From Neobacillus sp. YX16 (GTDB taxonomy: Bacteria; Bacillota; Bacilli; Bacillales; Cytobacillaceae), in NCBI RefSeq assembly GCF_030123505.1, contig NZ_CP126115.1, positions 2,990,001 to 3,054,000 on the forward strand: a stretch of 64,000 bases of DNA. Direction: 5' to 3'. The first letter of the stretch is position 1. The number at the start of each line of letters is the position of its first letter. The position numbers and the translations under genes are program-made. Positions 15,600 to 24,213 of this stretch are shown here, piece after piece. The notes below the pieces were generated by a model that saw only the letters and a program-made list of their open reading frames with translations, was not told the origin of the DNA and did not search any database.

Positions 15600-16894
15600 A
15601 TGAATTATAACCAAAATGAAAAGATTGCTCAAATCACTTCTCAGACTCTTATTATAGGTGTAGATATTGCGAAATTCAAGCATGTTGCACGTGCACAGGA
15701 CTACAGAGGAATGGAGTTTGGTTCCCCTTGTTATTTTGATAATACCAAGCAAGGATTTCAACTGTTTCTTGATTGGATCAAAAATTAAAACTAGAACAAC
15801 ACATGGAAAAAGCGATCGTAGGGATGGAACCTACTGGCCACTATTGGCTAAACCTAGCTCATATTCTGAAAGAAAATCAAATAAAGTTTGTCGCTGTGAA
15901 CCCATTACATGTTAAGAGGAGTAAGGAACTTGACGATAATTCACCGACTAAAAACGATGTGAAAGATGCTAAAGTCATCGCTCAGTTGGTCAAGGACGGG
16001 AGATATGCTGAACCGACGATACCAAAAGGTGTTTATGCAGAACTTCGTGTGGCGAAAAAAATACGTGATCTCCTTACTGATGACCTTCAAACGGTGCAAG
16101 GCCAGATTCACAACTGGCTAGATCGCTATTTTCCTGAGTTTCTAACCGTCTTTAAGAGTTGGGAAGGTAAAGCAGCGTTGCAATTTTTAAGGTTAGGATC
16201 CTTACCAAATGACCTGATCAATTTCTCTGATCAGTACTTATTAGACCATCTACGGAAAGCAGTTAGTCGTAGTGTAGGAATAAATAAAATACAAGAGTTA
16301 AAACAAGCAGCTAAAGAGTCCATCGGACTTTGCCAAGGTTCAAATATGGCCAAATTAGAACTGGCCACTCTGCTTGATAAATATGACTTGATACAAGCGA
16401 AGTTCGAAGAACTAGATCAGAAGATAGATAACTTGATTGAACATATACCTGGTGTCCAGCAAATGTTAGCAATCAAGGGAGTGGGGAGAGATACGGTTGC
16501 CGGCTTCTTTGCAGAAGTGGGAGATCTACAAGGGTATTCGCACCCGAGACAAATCATAAAGTTAGCTGGATTAAGCTTGAAAGAGAATACTTCTGGCAAG
16601 CATAAAGGGCAAACAAGGATCTCTAAAAGGGGGAGGAAGAAGCTAAGGGCTCTCCTCTTCAGGGTGTGTATGATTATGGTCGCGAAGAACTCGGCCTTTA
16701 AAGCGCTGCATGTCTATTACACGCAACGTCCGAACAATCCTCTAAAGAAAATGCAGTCTCTGATTGCCTTGTGTAATAAGCTAATACGTATATTCTTTGC
16801 CATTGGAAAGAAACAATTTGAGTTTAGTGAAGAGAGAATGTTACAGGATATCCCTCATATGAGAGTAAACATAGAAGTTGAAAAGGTAGCATAA
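15600..16894 (+). pseudogene. IS110-family transposase with a one-base frameshift
   Basis: Frame 1 (15600-15788) encodes the start MNYNQNEKIAQ...LIIGVDIAKFKHVARAQ and stops after FLDWIKN. Frame 2 (from about 15773 to 16894) continues KLKLEQHMEKAIVGMEPTGHYW, then VKRSKELDDNSPTKNDVKDAKVIAQL, IKGVGRDTVAGFFAEVG, AGLSLKENTSGKHKGQ and the terminal domain. Adding one A to the AAAAA at 15779-15784 would give an uninterrupted protein of about 425 residues. Translation could also be rescued by slippage, but five A is a weak site. The ribosome site ACCAGGAGGTC is intact. Confidence 0.85.
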
Positions 16895-16949
16895 TGCAGT
16901 AAGAGCAGTAGGTAGGATAGGTTTTTAGGTGTTATAAGTCTCGGACATT

Positions 16950-17125
16950 TGAAGCACGGATTAGTCAGCAAAGCAACTAAACTTCGGGCAAGGACCCTGT
17001 GGGGCAGCATGACTGACATCCACCTCATGGAAAGGTTGGACGAAGGAATTTGAGAGCGAAGACTCTGTGAGGCATGGGAGGGTTGACCTCCATGAGAAAT
17101 GTGGACATCCACCAGTGCGATCATA
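16950..17125 (+). ncRNA. Candidate 3' bridge-type RNA of IS110 element C
   Basis: Downstream noncoding segment with several complementary strings (CTCCAT/ATGGAG-like, GTGGACATCCAC, CATCCACCTCATGG) and ordered block conservation with 11620-11745: GACATCCACC, GACGAAGGAAT, GAGCGA, CATGGGAGGG, GACCTCCA. The IS1111-like subgroup is known to carry its guide RNA 3' of the gene. Assignment is inference. The following 17130-17395 is AT-rich and empty. Confidence 0.5.
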
Positions 17126-17395
17126 TTTTTACTCATCCACCATTTTTTGTAAGTGTGTGGCTAATGAGCTATCAGTCTTTTTGCTTCAAAGACCCAAATT
17201 TATCCTTACGAGATAAATCCAACCAAAGTAGCGAGCTGTAAACCCTACAATAATAATCTATAAAATACTGAGAATACTGGAGAAAACGTGAGTTTTCACT
17301 TTGTTTATTGAGGGAGTTTTAGTTTAATAAGATAGGACTATTAGATTATTAAATTGAATAAATAAAATAGATAAAAAAGAAGAGAGGTAATAAAA

Positions 17396-17812
17396 ATGAA
17401 AATAGTAAGGCAATGGAAACAAGAAGATAGTGATTATATAAGAAGAAAAGTGATTGAATATAATCAAAAATGTCTTTCAGATGAAGAAAAGACTCCTTCG
17501 GAAAATATCAGTTTTATAGTGAAAAATGAAAAAGAAGAAATAGTAGGAGGAGTAACGGCGACAACATTCTGGCACCACTTGCACGTTGATTTTCTGTGGG
17601 TTTCTGAAGAATATAGACACGAGGGCTACGGTAGCAAGTTGATGAAACTTATAGAAGAATTTGCAATTGAAAAAGAATGTCGTCTGATAAAATTGGATAC
17701 ATTTAGTTTTCAAGCTCCAGATTTCTATAAGAAGTATGGATATAAAGTGATAGGAATATGTGAAGATCATCCTAAAGGACATAATCAATACTACTTGGAA
17801 AAAAGATTATAA
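17396..17812 (+). CDS. GNAT family N-acetyltransferase
   Basis: 138 residues, ATG behind GAGAGGTAATAAAA. Typical GNAT layout: N-terminal helices, IVGGVTATTFWHHLHVDFLWV strands (beta-4), the acetyl-CoA loop EEYRHEGYGSKLMKLIEE (R-x-x-G-x-G variant), LIKLDTFSFQAPDFYKKYGYKVIG (beta-5 to alpha-4) and a C-terminal strand. The pattern SFQAPDFYKKYGY is typical of small soluble Bacillus GNATs; the substrate is not predictable. It stands alone and is followed by repeat copy 10. Confidence 0.9.
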   Translation: MKIVRQWKQEDSDYIRRKVIEYNQKCLSDEEKTPSENISFIVKNEKEEIVGGVTATTFWHHLHVDFLWVSEEYRHEGYGSKLMKLIEEFAIEKECRLIKLDTFSFQAPDFYKKYGYKVIGICEDHPKGHNQYYLEKRL

Positions 17813-17825
17813 ATATATTCTTCAA

Positions 17826-17905
17826 TTAACAGGTGTAAGAGTTAAAATGGAGATCCGTGCGGCGATCTTTTTTTCTTGTTCCACTAACGGGCTGTTTAGT
17901 TCAAT
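17826..17905 (+). repeat. Dispersed repeat, copy 10
   Basis: AACAGGTGTAAGAGTTAAAATGG, the short stem GATCCGTGCGGCGATC with seven T, then CTTGTTCCACTAACGGGCTGTTTAGTT. It may terminate the acetyltransferase gene. Confidence 0.65.
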
Positions 17906-17941
17906 AAGAGTTACAGACCTGCGTATTTAATCTTAGATAAA

Positions 17942-17974
17942 AATAAATCAGCCCAAAAAAGGGCCGATTTATTA
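17942..17974. terminator. Bidirectional terminator
   Basis: AATAAATC-GCCC arm pairs with GGGC-GATTTATT over an AAAAAA loop; it lies directly after the minus-strand ABC exporter gene. Confidence 0.8.
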
Positions 17975-17979
17975 TAATA

Positions 17980-19728
17980 TCACAAAGTTAATTCAAACTG
18001 TCGGGAATATAGGTTGGAATAAACTCCATCGCTTTCAAGTAAAGAGTGGTGAGTGCCTTGTTCCACAATACCACCCTCAGTTAAGACAATGATCCTTTGA
18101 GCATTACGGATAGTTGAAAGGCGATGGGCAATAACAATAGTTGTACGCCCTTTCGCCAGCTTTTCGAGTGATTCCTTGATAATGCTTTCACTCTCGTTAT
18201 CTAATGCACTAGTTGCCTCATCTAATATAAGAACTGATGGATTTTTAAGAAATACACGGGCGATACTTACTCTCTGTTTTTGCCCTCCAGAAAGTCTAAC
18301 TCCTCGTTGACCAATAATGGTGTGGTATCCGTTTGGCAAGTTCATGATAAAGTCGTGAGCGTTTGCATCCTTAGCTACTTTTACTATTTCCTCATCGCTG
18401 GCTGCTGGATTTCCGTAACGAATATTTTCCAATATTGTTCCCCCGAAAAGGTAAACATCCTGCTGTACAATTCCTATAGCTTTTCTTAGGGACTGAAGGT
18501 CAATAGAGCGGACGTTTTTCCCATCCAGTAATACTTCTCCAGTTGTTACTTCATAAAAGCGGGGGATGAGCGAGCAAAATGTTGTTTTTCCAGCTCCAGA
18601 TGGGCCAACCAAGGCTATATACTCTCCCTGTCGTATATGAAGAGACATATTTTCAATGATAAAGCCTGCATTATCTTCATAACGGAAGGAAACATTTTTG
18701 AACTCTATTTCACCCTGTACTTTTTCCATAGGCAGAGTCACGGCATTCCGATTGCTTTCGATTGAAGGCTGTAGATTCATAATTTCCATAAATCGCTGGA
18801 AGCCAGTGATTCCTTCCTGAAATTGCGTACTCATATGAGTCAGTTTTTGAATTGGTTCAATCATATAGTTGATATACAATAAAAATGTGATTAAATCGGC
18901 AAGATCCAATGTGCTATTTACAATACTGGCACCCCCGATAATAATTACTGTGATTGTAATCAACTGGATAATTGTTTGTGTACTATTGTAAAACTTGGCT
19001 TCGACCTTGTAAAATTCTTTTCTGCTCTCAAGGAAACGATTATTTTCCCGTCTGAACTTTTCAATCTCATATTGCTCGTTGGCGAATGATTGGACAACTC
19101 GGATTCCTGATAGACTATCCTCTACCAGTGCGTTTACGTCTCCAATCCTTTCCTTGTTTCTTCTTAATGCCCTGTTTTCAATCTTATTGAAATATAAGGA
19201 AAGGGCACCGCAAAAAGGTAGGAAACAGAAAGCGACAATTGTTAAATGGCCATTAATAAAGAATAAAATAACAAAGGCCCCAATAAAACGGACTAAATAT
19301 TTGAGATAGTCTTCCGGGCCATGATGATACAACTCGGAAATCAGCAGTAGATCATTAGTAATCCTGGACATGAGTTGACCAGTCTTTTCTTTATCGTAAA
19401 AACTGAAGGAAAGTTTTTGCATATGAGCGAACAGTTCATTACGCATATCCCTTTCCATTCGTGCCCCAACTTTATGCCCTTTGTAGTCCAAAAAATAGTT
19501 TGCTATATTTTGGATTGCTACTAAAACAAGCATTAGCGCGCCAATCCAATAAACTTTAGGTAAAGCGGTCGATAAATCTCCTTCTAAAACATCTTTCGTT
19601 ATATACCGAACAAGTAGCGGCAGCACCAAAGTCACACCTGAGACAATCAATGCACAAGCTAATACTGTAAGATACAACTTTACATATGGTTTGTAATACG
19701 AGAAAAATTTTTTTATTGGAAAATCCAT
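17980..19728 (-). CDS. ABC exporter, fused membrane and ATPase domains
   Basis: 582 residues, a half-transporter that should act as a dimer. The N-terminal membrane domain has six helices (first YLTVLACALIVSGVTLVLPLL, with the coupling region FSFYDKEKTGQLMSRITND). The ATPase domain starts at about 340 with Walker A GPSGAGKTT, Q-loop IVQQDVYLFGGTI, signature LSGGQKQR, Walker B VLILDEATSALD and the switch His in VIAHRLSTI. All are intact, so it is an active lipid/drug-type exporter related to B. subtilis YgaD/YfiB and Sav1866. ATG lies behind AAAAAGGGGTAAC. Monocistronic; a single gene rather than a heterodimer pair. Confidence 0.92.
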   Translation of the reverse strand: MDFPIKKFFSYYKPYVKLYLTVLACALIVSGVTLVLPLLVRYITKDVLEGDLSTALPKVYWIGALMLVLVAIQNIANYFLDYKGHKVGARMERDMRNELFAHMQKLSFSFYDKEKTGQLMSRITNDLLLISELYHHGPEDYLKYLVRFIGAFVILFFINGHLTIVAFCFLPFCGALSLYFNKIENRALRRNKERIGDVNALVEDSLSGIRVVQSFANEQYEIEKFRRENNRFLESRKEFYKVEAKFYNSTQTIIQLITITVIIIGGASIVNSTLDLADLITFLLYINYMIEPIQKLTHMSTQFQEGITGFQRFMEIMNLQPSIESNRNAVTLPMEKVQGEIEFKNVSFRYEDNAGFIIENMSLHIRQGEYIALVGPSGAGKTTFCSLIPRFYEVTTGEVLLDGKNVRSIDLQSLRKAIGIVQQDVYLFGGTILENIRYGNPAASDEEIVKVAKDANAHDFIMNLPNGYHTIIGQRGVRLSGGQKQRVSIARVFLKNPSVLILDEATSALDNESESIIKESLEKLAKGRTTIVIAHRLSTIRNAQRIIVLTEGGIVEQGTHHSLLESDGVYSNLYSRQFELTL

Positions 19729-20020
19729 AAGTTACCCCTTTTTGTGTTATTTAAATAAACACATATTAGGGGGTACACCGTAAACAATTAAGAAAGTGTT
19801 ACACCCCTATATGTTTGAACGGATGTGTTAATCATTTTTCGCATGGAAAATTCCTCCTTGACATTTGTTATAACAATTATATGTGAGTACTTTAATAAAG
19901 TACAGAATATTTAATTAATTATCTTTACGAATGAAAATATGTGTTTTAAGGTTTTGTATTTAAACTAACGGCTCAGTAATCGGGAAGAAATATTGATTTA
20001 TTGATAAACTGATTGTTGAG
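19729..20020. other. Promoter-side region of the exporter, no gene
   Basis: Contains TAGGGGGT and ACCCCTA arms at about 19768-19810 near the exporter start, and repeat fragments TATTTAAACTAACGGC (from 19957). Nothing coding. Confidence 0.4.
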
Positions 20021-20077
20021 CTAACGGTGAGCGTTGATCCAGCAGGATTAAACGCCTTTTTTTTTGAATTCCTATTG
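20021..20077 (+). repeat. Dispersed repeat, copy 11 (variant stem)
   Basis: CTAACGGTGAGCGTTGATCC, AGCAGGATTAAACGCC, nine T, GAATTCCTATTG; same variant as 7773-7832. Confidence 0.6.
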
Positions 20078-20109
20078 AACAAACTGGGCTGAGACCTGCC
20101 ATTTTACAA

Positions 20110-20370
20110 TCGCTGATGCGCAACAATTCTCTACACATTATATCCCTGCCGATCATCCAATGATTAAAACACTACAATCGGCTTATCAATCAATTACAGG
20201 GGATGAACCCACACTTTTAACATCGGGCGGGGGAACATATGCAGCATTAATGAAAAATGCTGTGGCTTACGGTGCGCTTTTCCCTGGTAAGGTAGATAGC
20301 TCTCACCAAATTGATGAATTTATAGAAATTGAAAGCGACAGCCATCTATGCCAAAGAATTATATGAATAA
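20110..20370 (+). pseudogene. C-terminal remnant of a PepV-type M20 dipeptidase
   Basis: Reads IADAQQFSTHYIPADHPMIKT..., then SGGGTYAALMKNAVAYGALFPGK and HQIDEFIEIE, the C-terminal lobe of Xaa-His/PepV-like dipeptidases (GGGTYA...FGALFPG...HQxDE). The N-terminal two-thirds, including the zinc-binding site, are absent. The frame also shifts after EFIEIE, where the normal ending KATAIYAKELYE is found in another frame up to the stop at 20370. Dead gene. Confidence 0.75.
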
Positions 20371-20873
20371 GCCACTTATAAAATCAAAGGCCAGGTATGT
20401 CGTTTAGCCAACAGGTCAACCAGAAAAATAAAATGTACCCTATAGAGTAGACACTTAAAAAGGTCTGCCCTATAGGGTACTTTATTTGTCATGATGAAGG
20501 AATAAAAGCTGGATGAGCCGAATAAGTCATAGTGATCATGGTTTTGTTGTATTTTCATAATAAAAGAATGGAGTATTTCATTGAGAATATTTTTTCGTTA
20601 TATGGCCGACAGTCGAAAATGAAGGTTATTTTATGCGTATTAATGGCTTTTTTCGAAATTGATTGAGGATTATTGTTATCGTCACCCGGAAATTTCGGAT
20701 TACCCTGCCATGTTGGAGAGAATTAGAAGCTGGAGAGAAAGGTATGTCCAATATGGAAGGAACCACTTGGATTTGGTTTTTACCTTTTTAGGACCGATTA
20801 ATTTATACTATCCAGATTTTTTCTTGTCTTTTAACTTTGAAAGATTACACTAAACAGTGAGGAGATTGGTTGT
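20371..20873. other. Debris with a long imperfect hairpin
   Basis: A hairpin at 20426-20487 is listed separately. The frame 20659-20853 (ending NHLDLVFTFLG...FFLSF) begins without a ribosome site and I do not recognise it; it may be another gene remnant. Confidence 0.35.
20426..20487. repeat. Long imperfect inverted repeat, possible IS-end relic
   Basis: The arms AAATAAAATGTACCCTATAG (from 20426) and CCCTATAGGGTACTTTATTT (to 20487) flank a short loop that includes TAGACACTTAAAAAGGTCT. CCCTATAGGGTA palindromes of this kind are typical of transposon ends, but no transposase is nearby. Confidence 0.45.
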
Positions 20874-21371
20874 ATGCAAGTTGTAACCAAAATGTTTTTA
20901 GAACAACTCGACATGCATTGCCATGAGAATGATTGGTTTGCATCCATGGATCAGGCGCTTCATGGAGTCATCGCAGCTGAGGCAGCATGGACAAGTTCGG
21001 GAATCAGCAATTCGATTTGGCAGATTGTCAACCACTTGATATTTTGGAATGAAGACGTAATCCATCGAATTAAGGGCACAGAGAATCCGCATAAGGCAGA
21101 AGACAATGAAGAAACCTTTGGAAATCCGGGGGATCCAGAAGACGAAATTGGGTGGGCCCAGACAGTGCAGCGCCTTAATGAAGTCATGAATAAATTAAAA
21201 ACGGTCATTGCGGACCTTGACGATGAAAAGTTAAAAGCTCCGTATGCAGCTTACAGGTACTCTATTGAGCGTTTACTCAGCAATATCATGATGCACGATA
21301 CGTATCATCTCGGCCAAATTGTTCTTTTGCGAAAGTTGCAATCCTCTTGGGGTGGCGTTGATTGGTCCTAA
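20874..21371 (+). CDS. DinB family (DUF664-type) metal-binding protein
   Basis: 165 residues, ATG behind GTGAGGAGATTGG. Four-helix DinB bundle with the three-His pattern: IWQIVNHLIFWNED (first His), and the late MMHDTYHLGQIVLLRK with two His spaced HDxxH. Family members in Bacillus bind a divalent metal; some are thiol-dependent S-transferases (BstA type), but the substrate here is unknown. It is unlike the second DinB protein at 21861 outside these motifs, so the two are not a recent duplication. Confidence 0.85.
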   Translation: MQVVTKMFLEQLDMHCHENDWFASMDQALHGVIAAEAAWTSSGISNSIWQIVNHLIFWNEDVIHRIKGTENPHKAEDNEETFGNPGDPEDEIGWAQTVQRLNEVMNKLKTVIADLDDEKLKAPYAAYRYSIERLLSNIMMHDTYHLGQIVLLRKLQSSWGGVDWS

Positions 21372-21484
21372 AGCACCATAATTCAGCGACCTTTCTCGCC
21401 CAGTCGTAGAAGTAGTATTGACGGTGTGAAGCCCTTTTCATTCTCTATGGTGAAGCTGGTGATTTACCTGCTTTATGGATGGCT

Positions 21485-21590
21485 AAACGGGTGTGTTAGT
21501 CAAATAAATTAGAACATATTTGCAGAGCGATCTTTCGCATATTTGATTGTTCACCAGTCTGGCGCTTTTCTTAAATAAGAAGGCGTCTTT
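21485..21590 (+). repeat. Dispersed repeat, copy 12 (partial, rearranged)
   Basis: AAACGGGTGTGTTAGTCAAATAAATTAG followed by CATATTTGCAGAGCGATCTTTCGCATATTTG, whose stem differs from the consensus. Confidence 0.45.
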
Positions 21591-21637
21591 TTGCATGTAC
21601 AACACATTTAGGGATTGAGTTTAATGAGGTGTAAAAA

Positions 21638-21743
21638 AAGATTGTGAAGTCCTGTACTTAAAGTAAAGGGTGCTTATGTTAAAGAGGGGAATGCTTCGGC
21701 GAACCTTTTTTCTTAATTTGTGAAAGGAAATTTAGGTTAATAA
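21638..21743 (+). repeat. Dispersed repeat, copy 13 (near complete)
   Basis: AAGATTGTGAAGTCCTGTACTTAAAGTAAAGGGTGCTTATG, a GGGGAATGCTTCGGCGAACC stem with T-run, and AAATTTAGGTTAATAAG. Confidence 0.65.
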
Positions 21744-21860
21744 GAATTCAGAGCAGATGAAAAGGTCTTTTTATATTAATAAATGAATAGTCAGTAAAGA
21801 AAGGGGTTTTCTAAACATGTATAGAATAAGTAGTTATAACTGTTAAAGGTGGGTGTTTTG

Positions 21861-22349
21861 ATGCTTCAACACGAATATGGATGGGTTCGACAGACTAGAG
21901 GAACTCTGTTAGATTTTTGTGGGAAATTAGATCCTAATCACTTAACTCATACTAATGGTTTCGGTTGGCAAAGTGTAAGAGACACATTGGTTCATATAGC
22001 AGATTGCTATGTTGCATGGCTTGGCTCATTTGTTTTATTGAAGATAAAAAAACCACTTACTCCAAGGGAAGAATTACATAATCTCAGTTTAGAGGAAATA
22101 ATAGCACGATTTGATCAAGTAGACACAATAGTATATGAATTATTAGAACTACATGGACATAAATTAAACGTCCTAATTGAGGAAGAAATCCCTTGGAGAG
22201 AAGCACCTGAACTATTATCTATTACTCCTCGTAAATTGCTATTGCACACCATTACTCACGAGTTTCATCACAAGGGACAAATAGTAGCCATGCTCCGTCA
22301 GATGGGTTATGAGCCCCCAAATACAGATATTTTAGGAACAGAAGATTAA
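21861..22349 (+). CDS. DinB family metal-binding protein
   Basis: 162 residues from ATG 21861, placed about nine bases after AAAGGTGG; the upstream GTG at 21849 overlaps that site and is rejected. DinB pattern: RDTLVHIADCYVAWLGS (first His) and LLLHTITHEFHHKGQIVAMLRQMG, where HxxxHHKGQ supplies the other two ligands and is the family signature. The last residues PNTDILGTED are charged. Probable metal-dependent enzyme of unknown substrate. Flanked by repeat copies 13 and 14. Confidence 0.85.
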   Translation: MLQHEYGWVRQTRGTLLDFCGKLDPNHLTHTNGFGWQSVRDTLVHIADCYVAWLGSFVLLKIKKPLTPREELHNLSLEEIIARFDQVDTIVYELLELHGHKLNVLIEEEIPWREAPELLSITPRKLLLHTITHEFHHKGQIVAMLRQMGYEPPNTDILGTED

Positions 22350-22405
22350 TTTATTCTAGAAGTATTTTGGGCGATGCTTAATTGACATTGCCTTTTTCGT
22401 TGAGT

Positions 22406-22431
22406 AAGTTTGTGAAGTATCGAACTTAAAG
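22406..22431 (+). repeat. Dispersed repeat, copy 14 (leader only)
   Basis: AAGTTTGTGAAGTATCGAACTTAAAGT, after which the consensus is lost. The next bases TGGTTTACTTC equal the right end and flank of IS110 element B (CTGGTTTACTTC), which may be a scar of an excised or recombined element. Confidence 0.5.
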
Positions 22432-22451
22432 TTGGTTTACTTCGATCAGGT

Positions 22452-22553
22452 GTTCCGGTTCGAAACGATGATAAAGTTGGCCGAAATGATCCATGTCCTT
22501 GTGGTAGCGGGAAAAAATATAAAAAATGCTGCGGGCCAAGTCCGCTTAGATAG
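22452..22553 (+). pseudogene. SEC-C zinc motif tail, orphan 3' fragment
   Basis: Thirty-three codons plus stop reading [20 protein letters not shown] and then [26 protein letters not shown] is the complete SEC-C zinc-binding motif that ends SecA and many stress proteins. The nearest relative in this window is the tail of the 35692 gene ([20 protein letters not shown]). No start or upstream domain exists; the fragment follows repeat copy 14. A gene tail left by recombination. Confidence 0.7.
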
Positions 22554-22652
22554 TAACCGCCATGCCAATGTCCCCCATGCATAACGATCCATATACATAT
22601 AGGTTTTAGTTTCGGTTTGTTAGAAAAAAAGGAGATGAATAAAAATATAGTA

Positions 22653-22702
22653 TTGCAATAAATTTACATAACCTGTTAAAATTAGTGTAATATTACACTA
22701 AT
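22653..22702 (+). promoter_or_regulatory. Sigma-A promoter with a perfect 22-bp palindromic operator
   Basis: TTGCAA (22653-22658), 18-bp spacer, TAAAAT (22677-22682). ATTAGTGTAAT followed by its exact reverse complement covers 22681-22702, overlapping the -10 end and start point, with the GGGGTGG ribosome site right behind. Most likely a repressor operator; the regulator is not adjacent. Confidence 0.65.
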
Positions 22703-22714
22703 TGGGGTGGTTGG

Positions 22715-24199
22715 GTGGAGACATCTCCTAGAAGGAATAATAAACAGTCAATACATAAAAATCCATGGTTTCTTGGAACGGTAGTATGTATTTTTGTTGT
22801 CTCCGTCTTATTAAACATTCCGATTGAAAAAAGAAGATACGGCTTTACACAAAGCAAATTGACAACAGATTATACAGGTCTGCTACCTGAACGGATCGAT
22901 AGAATCGTCAAAGTAGGAGGTCGATCCGAATTACAAAAAATAGTGAATGAAGCAAATGAAAAGCGCCAGCATATTTCCATTGCTGGATTGCAACATTCAC
23001 AAGGCGGGCATACGTATTACAAGGAAAGCATCGTATTGGATATGAAGACATTCAACAAGATCCTGGAAATAGATAAACAGCAAAAAATAATAAAGGTAGA
23101 AACTGGAGCGACCTGGGAAGATGTTCAGGAAGCGATTCAACCATATGGGTTGGCTTTAAAGGTCACACAATCACAGTCGATTTTTACCATAGGTGGATCG
23201 CTCTCCGTTAATGCACATGGGCGGGATATCCGCTTTGGCCCAATGGCGGGAACCGTCAGGGAAATGACCATTCTGACTCCAACAGGGGAGATGAAAACCG
23301 TAACTAAAAATGACTCAGAGGAATGGATGAAGTATATATTTGGCGGCTATGGATTATTCGGTGTCATTTTAGATGTCACGTTAGAATTAACGGAAAATGA
23401 TGTTTACACCATTCATACAGAAGAACTTAAAACAAGTGAGTATGAAGACTACTTTTCAAATCTATTAAGTAATGATAATACCTCTATGCATTATGCAAGG
23501 GTAAGTGTTGCTCCTAATTCTTTTTTGAACGAAATGTATGTAATAGATTACAAGAATACCGGAAAAAAGGATCATCAAACGCAGCTTAAAAAAGAGCGCG
23601 GTGCCCGTATTGGTAAGCTGGCACTGGATATTGGCCGGCAAGGCGGAGGGTTAGAGAACCTTTTCTGGGAAAATCAAAAGCTGTTGATTAAGTCACTTGA
23701 TGGAGACGAGATAACTCGAAATAACGCAATGCGCGGGAATTCTGCATTTATGGAATTTACAAAACCTGGTCGGGTAGAAGTACTGCAAGAGTTCTTCGTT
23801 CCAGTGGAGAAGTTTGAAGAATATATTAGGGACCTAAAAAGATTTCTTCCATCGAATGATAAAAATGATGATTTTAAAATTCATAACATTACGGTTCGTT
23901 ATGCTGCAAAGGATGATTATTCTTATTTGAATTATGCTAAAGAAGATATGTTTGGACTCGTCATTTTAATCCAACATGGCTTAAAAGAAGAAGAGATTAA
24001 TAATGCGAAAGCAATTATTCAAGGATGGACGGATTTGACACTCAAGCACGGAGGGGGATATTACCTCCCATATTATCATTATCAAACAAAAGAACAATTT
24101 AGAAAGACTTATCCATCGTGGGAGAGGTTTCATGAAGAAAAATTAAAAAGAGATCCAAACGGTGTTTTTAAAAACATCTTTTATGACTATTACTTTTAA
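22715..24199 (+). CDS. Membrane-anchored FAD-binding oxidoreductase (PCMH/ALO type)
   Basis: 494 residues from GTG 22715 behind GGGGTGGTTGG. An N-terminal transmembrane anchor (WFLGTVVCIFVVSVLLNI, about 20-37) precedes the PCMH FAD domain: ISIAGLQHSQGGHTYYKES (FAD pyrophosphate loop), VETGATWEDVQEAI and GGSLSVNAHGRDIRFGPMAGTV. The C-terminal substrate domain resembles D-arabinono-lactone oxidase-type enzymes. No covalent flavin site is certain, although the His in QHSQGGH sits where a histidyl link would be. It is predicted to oxidise a sugar lactone or alcohol at the membrane. Followed after 14 bases by a membrane protein, so a two-gene unit. Confidence 0.85.
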   Translation: METSPRRNNKQSIHKNPWFLGTVVCIFVVSVLLNIPIEKRRYGFTQSKLTTDYTGLLPERIDRIVKVGGRSELQKIVNEANEKRQHISIAGLQHSQGGHTYYKESIVLDMKTFNKILEIDKQQKIIKVETGATWEDVQEAIQPYGLALKVTQSQSIFTIGGSLSVNAHGRDIRFGPMAGTVREMTILTPTGEMKTVTKNDSEEWMKYIFGGYGLFGVILDVTLELTENDVYTIHTEELKTSEYEDYFSNLLSNDNTSMHYARVSVAPNSFLNEMYVIDYKNTGKKDHQTQLKKERGARIGKLALDIGRQGGGLENLFWENQKLLIKSLDGDEITRNNAMRGNSAFMEFTKPGRVEVLQEFFVPVEKFEEYIRDLKRFLPSNDKNDDFKIHNITVRYAAKDDYSYLNYAKEDMFGLVILIQHGLKEEEINNAKAIIQGWTDLTLKHGGGYYLPYYHYQTKEQFRKTYPSWERFHEEKLKRDPNGVFKNIFYDYYF

Positions 24200-24213
24200 T
24201 GAAGGAGACTCGG

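Larger units (their letters stand above)
15493..17130 (+). mobile_element. IS110-family element C (different subgroup), frameshifted
   Basis: The limits are approximate. The left part has a GAGGTT/AACCTC hairpin (about 15508-15533) and a short 5' leader; the right part has about 230 bases of noncoding sequence with block homology to the relic at 11620-11745. Unlike elements A and B, the large noncoding part is on the 3' side. It was inserted next to repeat copy 9. Confidence 0.65.

Noticed and set aside
15600..15790. Programmed frameshift in the third IS110 transposase
   Set aside because: The site is only five A with no visible ribosome-site-like or stem-loop stimulator, and IS110 transposases are normally single frames; a plain deletion or assembly error is simpler.
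20659..20853. 64-codon frame before the first DinB gene
   Set aside because: Start lacks a ribosome site; it may be a gene remnant, but I could not identify a family.
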